From positions 1 through 9,791 of the forward strand of contig JADFHV010000060.1 of the NCBI GenBank assembly GCA_022566975.1: a DNA stretch of 9,791 nucleotides. Direction: 5' to 3'. The position numbers and the translations under genes were made by a program. A model generated the notes under the pieces. That model searched no databases and was not told the origin of the DNA. It was given only the letters and a program-made list of their open reading frames with translations. The stretch comes from Chloroflexota bacterium. Lineage in GTDB: Bacteria; Chloroflexota; Dehalococcoidia; SAR202; UBA11138. Below, piece by piece: positions 6,256-9,791 of the stretch (position 1 is the first letter of the stretch; each line of letters opens with the position of its first letter).

Positions 6256-6735
6256 TCAGTCCTCCTCCGAAAACTGGAGGGTGCCTTTGGTATCCCTGAT
6301 GCCTTTCACCGCGAGATAGACCGCCATTTTGTGAACGATGTCCGCCGGGGTCTCGCCCAGGGCCTGCCACGTCCAGCCGGTGGCCGCCATCAGGCAGACC
6401 TCGAGATACTCACGAGGGACCCGGCCCGAGACGAGCCCCTCGAAGAGCGCCTCGGCTGCCTCTCTTGGGCCGCCAGACCGGAAGGCGGACAGGACCTCGC
6501 CGTTCAACACAGCCAGCACGGTGGTCAAGTCTTCGGTGTCCCTCAGGGCTAGTGAGCGTTCCGTTACGCCCTCTGGAAAACTCCATCCCGTCGTAAGGGA
6601 GACCAGCGCCCGTGGCAGCAGGTCGTGGTCTGGACCTTCGTCCATCCAGTGGCGGACGTGTCTCCACAAAGGCCTGGTCGTCAGGTCCCACCATCCACCC
6701 GAAGGCAGGCTGACGCGGATAGTGCTCTCGGACAT
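6256..6735 (-). CDS. Phage tail assembly chaperone-like protein
   Basis: A 159-residue soluble acidic protein directly after the tail tube gene, the usual place of the tail assembly chaperone that holds the tape-measure protein during tail building. The N-terminal part (V-S-L-P-S-G-G-W-W-D-L-T-T-R-P-L-W and, further on, T-T-G-W-S-F-P-E-G-V-T, then R-D-T-E-D-L-T-T-V-L) resembles gpG-type proteins. After a linker at about 86-105 comes a second helical unit (V-P-R-E-Y-L-E-V-C-L-M-A-A-T-G-W-T-W-Q-A-L, residues 107-126, then A-D-I-V-H-K-M-A-V-Y-L) that looks like the region often made by frameshifting. The family call rests on position and general look, not on a diagnostic motif. The ATG at 6735 has no Shine-Dalgarno sequence; a heptad repeat array abuts it. 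Confidence 0.55.
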   Translation of the reverse strand: MSESTIRVSLPSGGWWDLTTRPLWRHVRHWMDEGPDHDLLPRALVSLTTGWSFPEGVTERSLALRDTEDLTTVLAVLNGEVLSAFRSGGPREAAEALFEGLVSGRVPREYLEVCLMAATGWTWQALGETPADIVHKMAVYLAVKGIRDTKGTLQFSEED

Positions 6736-6737
6736 GC

Positions 6738-6798
6738 TTATCAGCTATCAGCCGTCGGCCAACGCCGGATGGCCGCTGCTGAACGCTGAACGCTGATG
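6738..6798. repeat. Inverted array of 7-base TCAGC/GCTGA units between tail genes
   Basis: The left half is TTATCAG-CTATCAG-CCGTCGG-CC (6738-6760), with TCAGC words 7 bases apart. The right half holds GGCCG then CTGAACG-CTGAACG-CTGATGG (6771-6798), with GCTGA words 7 bases apart. CGGCC/GGCCG and two TCAGC/GCTGA blocks pair across a short centre, giving a long interrupted hairpin. The element fills nearly all of the 68-base gap between the tail tube stop (6804) and the chaperone start (6735). Confidence 0.65.
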
Positions 6799-6803
6799 GC
6801 TCA

Positions 6804-7229
6804 TCAGAACGTGGCCCTGGAGACGGTGTTCTCTACCTGCAACGTGGCCGCCCACTCCACGAGGTTCCCGACCCGGCTGCGCAGGTCGTACGAGACAACC
6901 CAGCACGTACCCGAGTACTTGACATCGCCTGTGCTCGACCCCTCAGGTCCGTACTCGAAGTCCACGGCCGAGGTGTGGGTCCGCAGGGGCCCGAGAACGG
7001 CGTCGAGGCCCGAGGTGGCCGTGTCGTCGAACAGGCCGCCCAACCGGACGGTGACGTCCTCGAGACCCGGGATGAAACGCGCGCCGCTGTCGCCGAGAGC
7101 CGTTACCTCGTTTAGGGCACGCTGGCCCGGCAGGCCCCGGACCTCGGTGAGGTACGCGGACAGGTCGCGCTGAGTGCCACCCGTATCGTCGATCAGGAAC
7201 TTCGAGACCTTGGAGTCGAAGAAAGCCAT
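6804..7229 (-). CDS. Phage tail tube (major tail) protein
   Basis: A 141-residue protein with the usual size and build of a short siphophage/HK97-like tail tube subunit. It opens M-A-F-F-D-S-K-V-S-K-F-L-I-D-D, then D-L-S-A-Y-L-T-E-V-x-G-L-P-G and E-V-T-A-L-G-D, then a beta-rich core with V-R-L-G-G-L-F-D-D-T and D-F-E-Y-G-P-E-G, and a C-terminal strand pair. Tube subunits of this type stack as hexamer rings. The ATG at 7229 has GAGGG (7240-7236) 6 bases upstream. It is the first gene of the - strand module. No head, portal or terminase gene lies upstream: the next gene to the right is divergent and cellular in type. The call is by pattern recognition of the family, which varies strongly in sequence. 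Confidence 0.72.
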   Translation of the reverse strand: MAFFDSKVSKFLIDDTGGTQRDLSAYLTEVRGLPGQRALNEVTALGDSGARFIPGLEDVTVRLGGLFDDTATSGLDAVLGPLRTHTSAVDFEYGPEGSSTGDVKYSGTCWVVSYDLRSRVGNLVEWAATLQVENTVSRATF

Positions 7230-7245
7230 AGTTTACCCTCGGACG

Positions 7246-7280
7246 AAAAGAAAAAGGGAACGGCCCGTGGGTCCGTCCCC
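7246..7280 (-). terminator. Terminator-like hairpin in the leader of the tail module
   Basis: Read on the - strand, GGGGACGG (7280-7273) pairs with CCGTTCCC (7263-7256) in an 8-bp stem with one G-U pair and a 9-base loop, followed at once by TTTTTCTTTT (7255-7246). That is the layout of an intrinsic terminator. It lies between the predicted promoter (-10 at 7295-7290) and the tail tube ribosome site (7240). It may stop read-through, act as an attenuator, or protect the 5' end of the mRNA. Confidence 0.6.
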
Positions 7281-7289
7281 CTGCTCAAC

Positions 7290-7318
7290 ATGTTAGAACA
7301 TAAGTGCTGTTCTGTCAA
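7290..7318 (-). promoter_or_regulatory. Promoter of the tail-like module
   Basis: On the - strand TTGACA (7318-7313) is a perfect -35, followed after 17 bases by TAACAT (7295-7290), a four-of-six -10. Transcription would start near 7283, giving a leader of about 54 bases before the tail tube ATG. The spacer between the boxes carries the inverted repeat described next. Confidence 0.5.
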
Positions 7319-7331
7319 GGGCCAGTTGACA
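7295..7331. promoter_or_regulatory. Double 6-7-6 inverted repeat, putative repressor operator
   Basis: AGAACA-N7-TGTTCT (7295-7313) and TGTCAA-N7-TTGACA (7313-7331) are two perfect 6-7-6 inverted repeats sharing one base, with centres 18 bases apart. The first lies between the -35 and -10 of the tail-module promoter; the left arm of the second is the -35 itself. Such placement would let a dimeric repressor block the promoter. No repressor gene is in the window. Confidence 0.5.
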
Positions 7332-7480
7332 TCTCATTGCCGTGCGTGGCTCGCACTTGGCCTGTGCTTTCCGACCAGACCCGACACCAGACTCCTCGTC
7401 GCCGACTCCTCGGAACGACATGGGGGCCACGTTGGCGAGCCTTTCGTTTCCGTTGCGATGACTTGAATAGCCCCCGCGCC

Positions 7481-7509
7481 TTGAAAAGACGGGGAGCACC
7501 AGATATAAA
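7481..7509 (+). promoter_or_regulatory. Sigma70-type promoter of the M67 peptidase gene
   Basis: TTGAAA (7481-7486), 17 bases, TATAAA (7504-7509): five of six in each box. The predicted transcript start is near 7516, 26 bases before the TTG at 7542. The ATG at 7509 would overlap the -10 box, so it should not be the translation start. The rest of the 312-base gap to the left (from 7230) holds the tail-module control region and about 150 bases (7332-7480) with no recognised feature. Confidence 0.55.
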
Positions 7510-7541
7510 TGACCGGGCGCTTTGCTCCATGGAGGGCCGGA

Positions 7542-7952
7542 TTGCTGTCTATCGCCAAAGAGTTCGCCGAGGAGATGGTCGCGCACGCGAAAAGGGAGGA
7601 CCCCAACGAGTGCTGCGGCATCCTGGCGGGCAAAGACGGGACCGTCCACCACCTGTACCGGATTACCAACACGACGCTGAGCCCGTACCGTTACCTGATG
7701 GACCCGCAGGAGTTCCTCAACGCCGACAAGGACTCGGAGCGCAACGGCTGGGACTTCCTGGCCTTCTACCACTCCCACACCCATGGCCCGGCGTACCCCT
7801 CCCCGACCGACGTGAGAATGGCCCTGGAGAGCGGTTGGCTGGACCTCTACTACGTGCTCGTCTCGCTGGAAGACAAGGAGGAGCCCGACCTCAGGGCTTT
7901 TCACATACAGGAGAGCGGCCAGATAGTCGAGGACGAGCTGGAGGTGGCCTGA
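7542..7952 (+). CDS. M67/JAMM metallopeptidase, Mec-type (CysO-cysteine hydrolase-like)
   Basis: A 136-residue zinc peptidase with the full JAMM signature: Glu23 in N-E-C-C-G, then H-S-H at 77-79, seven residues, Ser87, two residues, Asp90. This small form matches Mec-type enzymes, which release cysteine from the C-terminus of a ThiS/MoaD-like sulfur carrier, and is common in bacterial genomes as an M67 family peptidase. The H-S-H-T-H-x-x-x-Y-P-S-P-T-D context supports this cellular type over the phage tail K protein. The TTG at 7542 is chosen because GGAGGG (7531-7536) lies 5 bases upstream, a promoter -10 covers the alternative ATG at 7509, and family members begin just there (M-L-S-I). No carrier-protein or cysteine synthase gene is adjacent in this window, so the partner is unknown. 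Confidence 0.85.
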   Translation: MLSIAKEFAEEMVAHAKREDPNECCGILAGKDGTVHHLYRITNTTLSPYRYLMDPQEFLNADKDSERNGWDFLAFYHSHTHGPAYPSPTDVRMALESGWLDLYYVLVSLEDKEEPDLRAFHIQESGQIVEDELEVA

Positions 7953-8013
7953 AGACTGGCAATCCAGGCGCAGGCCGGGTGCGTAATAATAAGCGACCCC
8001 CTTGGTAGGGCGG

Positions 8014-8106
8014 CATCTGGCCGGGATGAGGCGGAATCGGGTGGTAGCGACGCCGGCCAGGTGTCGCCCTTTGAGGCGTGGAGCGCCTCGGCAAGCGGAC
8101 CGCTTG
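8014..8106. other. Structured intergenic stretch with three strong inverted repeats
   Basis: Within the 331-base gap between the M67 gene and speD, CATCTGGCCGG (8014-8024) pairs with CCGGCCAGGTG (8053-8063) over 11 positions with one wobble. GAGGCG (8073-8078) pairs with CGCCTC (8084-8089). CAAGCGG (8092-8098) pairs with CCGCTTG (8100-8106). None is followed by a T run. No gene, tRNA or known riboswitch is recognised. It may be a structured RNA, a 3' processing region, or a repeat element. Confidence 0.4.
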
Positions 8107-8160
8107 TCCGAACGTGCCGCGCCCCCCAGGCCAGGGCCGTTCGGTCAATTGTCACCCGGT

Positions 8161-8182
8161 CCCCCGGACTGAAGTCCGGGGG
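8161..8182. repeat. REP-like hairpin with TGAA loop
   Basis: CCCCCGGAC (8161-8169) and GTCCGGGGG (8174-8182) pair perfectly around the loop TGAA, so the core reads GGACTGAAGTCC. Hairpins with this core are a known look of dispersed intergenic elements in several high-GC bacteria. There is no T run, so it is not a standard terminator. It stands about 50 bases before the speD promoter. Confidence 0.5.
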
Positions 8183-8231
8183 TCAGCCTCGTCACCAGGC
8201 GCCCACACTGTTCCACATCGCGAGCTTGATG

Positions 8232-8237
8232 TATAAT
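8232..8237 (+). promoter_or_regulatory. Likely -10 box upstream of speD
   Basis: A perfect TATAAT lies 46 bases before the speD start. The region 17 bases upstream (TGTTCC at 8209-8214) is a poor -35. The predicted transcript start near 8244 would give a leader of about 40 bases. Confidence 0.4.
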
Positions 8238-8283
8238 ACCGCTCCGTCCAACGAGTCATAGAGACCGGACCGGGGGTAGGTGA

Positions 8284-8655
8284 TTGAATGCGCTAGGTAC
8301 CCACTTGTTGCTCGATCTCAAGGAGTGCAACCCCGAGTTGCTGAACGACCTTCACTTCATCAAGCAGGCGATGATGGGCGCGGCCGACGAGGCCCGCGCG
8401 ACCATCGTCGGAGAGAGCTTCCACAAGTTCCACCCCGTCGGAGTGACCGGCGTCCTGTCGATCGCCGAGTCTCATCTGCTGATACATACCTGGCCCGAGC
8501 ACGGCTACGCCGCTTTCGACATATTCACCTGCGGCAGTGTGCTCAAGCTAAAGAAGGCGGCCGACCTCATCATCGAGCGTCTTGAGTGCTCCCAGCCGAA
8601 GTACACGGAGCTGCAGCGCGGGTTAATGGCCGAGCGCGCCGCCTCGGCTACCTAG
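8284..8655 (+). CDS. speD: S-adenosylmethionine decarboxylase proenzyme, class 1b
   Basis: A 123-residue pyruvoyl-dependent enzyme that decarboxylates S-adenosylmethionine to supply aminopropyl groups for spermidine. The N-terminus G-T-H-L-L-L-D-L-x-x-C is the family signature. The self-cleavage site is Glu62-Ser63 in A-E-S-H, Ser63 becoming the pyruvoyl group. His68 and Cys83 (F-T-C-G) are the processing and proton-donor residues, at the same numbering as the well-studied Thermotoga maritima enzyme. Phe49 and Trp70, which I recall as ligand-stacking residues there, are also kept. The TTG at 8284 is chosen: GGGGG lies about 6 bases upstream, and the ATG at 8288 is out of frame. No spermidine synthase gene is adjacent. 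Some speD homologues have been shown to decarboxylate ornithine or arginine instead, so the substrate is likely but not proven. Confidence 0.93.
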   Translation: MNALGTHLLLDLKECNPELLNDLHFIKQAMMGAADEARATIVGESFHKFHPVGVTGVLSIAESHLLIHTWPEHGYAAFDIFTCGSVLKLKKAADLIIERLECSQPKYTELQRGLMAERAASAT

Positions 8656-8680
8656 GGCGGGGCCCGCCGGGCCGGTGGCA

Positions 8681-8779
8681 GCCGGCTATACCGGCTCACT
8701 TGTCTAACGCCGGTGCAGGGCGCTTCGCCTGGTACAGGGCGGCAGAAGTCCATAGCAGGCTGATCCGCCTGCGGCGGAT
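8681..8779. repeat. Hairpins downstream of speD
   Basis: AGCCGG (8681-8686) pairs with CCGGCT around CTATA, 25 bases after the speD stop. ATCCGCC (8763-8769) pairs with GGCGGAT (8773-8779) over a 3-base loop. The first could end speD transcription but is followed by CACTTGTCT rather than a T run. No gene is seen in the whole gap 8656-8953. Confidence 0.4.
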
Positions 8780-8807
8780 GGAGTGTGCAGAGGGGCGGAG
8801 CCCCGGC

Positions 8808-8887
8808 GCCTGTCCTGAGCCCCTCGGCCTCAGCCCTGTGGTGAGCGCCGACGAACCATCGGGACGAAGGCCTGACGAAGGGCTCAG
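8808..8887 (+). repeat. Dispersed repeat, second copy of GCCTGTCCTGAG
   Basis: GCCTGTCCTGAG (8808-8819) is identical to the - strand word at 3839-3828. Here CTGAGCCC (8815-8822) and GGGCTCAG (8880-8887) form perfect 8-base inverted arms 57 bases apart, with GACGAAGG and GACGAAGGG inside. A further short hairpin (GGGGC-GGA-GCCCC at 8792-8804) precedes it. This is a noncoding interspersed element. Confidence 0.5.
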
Positions 8888-8953
8888 AATGACTGGTTGC
8901 TAAATCCACCTGGAATAGGTACTGGCTTCGAGCGATCCCCGCCCCTCAGGCCC

Positions 8954-9628
8954 TTAGCGGATGTCGCCGACGTTGGCGCGGTCCGGCAGGCCCCGCTGCT
9001 CCCAGTAGCCCTTTGGAGAGCCCGGCACAAGCTCAATGCGAACGACCCATTTTGCCCACTTATATCCGTACTTCCCCGGGGCCGCCAGGCGCAAGGGGTA
9101 TCCATAGCGCGGCGTCTCCGAACCGCTCACCTCATATGCCATGAAAGCCTCGGTACGGGTCAGGTCTTCCACAGGGTGTGTGGTGAAGAAGCCGTCGGCG
9201 CAGTGGAAAATGGCGGTCCGCACGTCGTCGTCCGGCTCCACCCGGTCAATCAGGTAGGCGAACGACACTCCCCGCATCACCCAGATGTTCCTGCTGCCGC
9301 CCACACAGTCCATCGTTACCTGGCGCTCGACCGCAGGCAGGCTCTTCAGCTCCTCCAGCGAGAGGGTCAGGGGACGTCCGACGCTGCCGTCGACCGTCAG
9401 GGAATATTCCGCCTGGCTAATATTTGGGACACCCCAGAATGAGAGGCTGAACAGCTTATCCGGAGGCGTGAGGCTCGACAGTCGGTGGATGCCGCGTACC
9501 CTACTAACGAACCGCAACCCCCATATACCTGCGATGGTCACGATGCGCCGCACCGGATAGGGAAGGACTAACCAGGGGTAGTAGACGACCCTCAGGAGAT
9601 ACCGGTTAGTACTGAGTCGAGAGCCCAA
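8954..9628 (-). CDS. Molybdopterin-dependent oxidoreductase, sulfite-oxidase fold, membrane-anchored
   Basis: A 224-residue protein. Residues about 70-205 are the oxidoreductase molybdopterin-binding domain: L-T-V-D-G-x-V-x-R-P-L-T-L-S-L-E-E-L, then V-T-M-D-C-V-G-G with Cys108 as the expected molybdenum ligand, G-V-S-F-A-Y-L-I-D, C-A-D-G-F, and the C-terminal Y-G-Y-P-L-R-L-x-x-P-G-K-Y-G-Y-K-x-x-K-W-V-x-R-I-E-L, ending G-Y-W-E-x-R-G. The dimerisation domain of true sulfite oxidases is missing, as in YedY/MsrP-like and archaeal single-domain forms. Residues 10-45 are hydrophobic and aromatic with Arg clusters, suggesting a membrane anchor; no twin-arginine signal is clear. The TTG at 9628 has GGAGGGG 9 bases upstream. 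The frame stays open to about 9712, so a further upstream start is possible. The substrate is not predictable. Confidence 0.85.
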   Translation of the reverse strand: MGSRLSTNRYLLRVVYYPWLVLPYPVRRIVTIAGIWGLRFVSRVRGIHRLSSLTPPDKLFSLSFWGVPNISQAEYSLTVDGSVGRPLTLSLEELKSLPAVERQVTMDCVGGSRNIWVMRGVSFAYLIDRVEPDDDVRTAIFHCADGFFTTHPVEDLTRTEAFMAYEVSGSETPRYGYPLRLAAPGKYGYKWAKWVVRIELVPGSPKGYWEQRGLPDRANVGDIR

Positions 9629-9791
9629 TTCCGCGTACCCCTCCAGGCAAGATTCGGCCGCCGGCAGATCGAAGGATGCGGTCGCGCCGGATGCGGATGC
9701 CCGTAAGTGCCGCTATGGAGCCGAGTAGTCTGAGATGGAACTTCGCACGCCGCACGCGCGAACAGGGTCCTGGAAATAGATGAACAGCCCC

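Noticed and set aside
6256..6310. A slippery heptamer for programmed -1 frameshifting at the end of the chaperone gene
   Set aside because: No X-XXY-YYZ heptamer is present in the correct frame in the last codons; GTTTTCG and CAAAGGC do not allow good re-pairing. The GGAGGAGG-TTG start explains the downstream gene better.
7295..7313. A LexA/SOS box
   Set aside because: The GAAC...GTTC spacing is 9 bases, not the 4 of the Gram-positive consensus, and no lexA-like gene is near. It is kept as an operator-like repeat without a named regulator.
7542..7952. Phage tail K-type (JAB) protein belonging to the tail module
   Set aside because: It is divergent from the tail genes with its own promoter, has no NlpC/P60 part, and its sequence matches the cellular Mec-type M67 peptidases.
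8681..8700. Intrinsic terminator of speD
   Set aside because: The stem is only 6 bp and no T run follows; it is kept only as a hairpin.

Overview
The window looks like bacterial chromosome of high GC content (coding regions sampled by eye are about 65% GC). The mix suggests a Chloroflexota-type genome, perhaps Dehalococcoidia-related: paired CE7-like esterases, a Mec-type M67 peptidase, a short class 1b SpeD, several TTG starts and GC-rich dispersed hairpin repeats. That placement is an inference; no rRNA or marker gene is present.

Left part (1-3447). A partial multi-pass membrane protein of clearly lower GC runs in from the left edge. It is followed by a two-gene + strand operon: a CE7/acetyl-xylan-esterase-like alpha/beta hydrolase with an intact Ser-Asp-His set, then a paralogue in which the nucleophile Ser is gone. 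A TPR lipoprotein faces this operon with only 6 bases between the stop codons. It appears to be read as a leaderless mRNA from an extended -10 promoter.

Middle part (3491-7229, all on the - strand, so read right to left). This is a compact phage-tail module: tail tube protein, tail assembly chaperone-like protein, a tightly coupled 94-residue protein, a 653-residue baseplate-hub-like protein with an inserted jelly-roll domain, and a one-helix YvrJ/holin-like protein. No capsid, terminase, portal, integrase or tape-measure gene is visible. The junctions hold repeats: two inverted arrays of 7-base TCAG-type units, and a repeat-rich island at 3709-3935. The module starts at what looks like its own promoter (TTGACA-N17-TAACAT), overlaid by two consecutive 6-7-6 inverted repeats. 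A terminator-like hairpin lies in its leader.

Right part (7481-9791). A divergent promoter (TTGAAA-N17-TATAAA) drives an M67/JAMM peptidase of the Mec type, with a probable TTG start. A 331-base gap with several strong inverted repeats follows, then speD (S-adenosylmethionine decarboxylase proenzyme). A second repeat-rich gap of about 300 bases comes next, then a - strand molybdopterin (sulfite-oxidase-fold) oxidoreductase with a hydrophobic N-terminus. From 9629 to the right edge I see no gene; the oxidoreductase frame stays open up to about 9712.

The most unusual part is the self-contained tail-only module with its own operator-like promoter and repeat-filled junctions. It could be a decayed prophage or a kept (domesticated) tail-derived device. 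The sequence alone does not decide.
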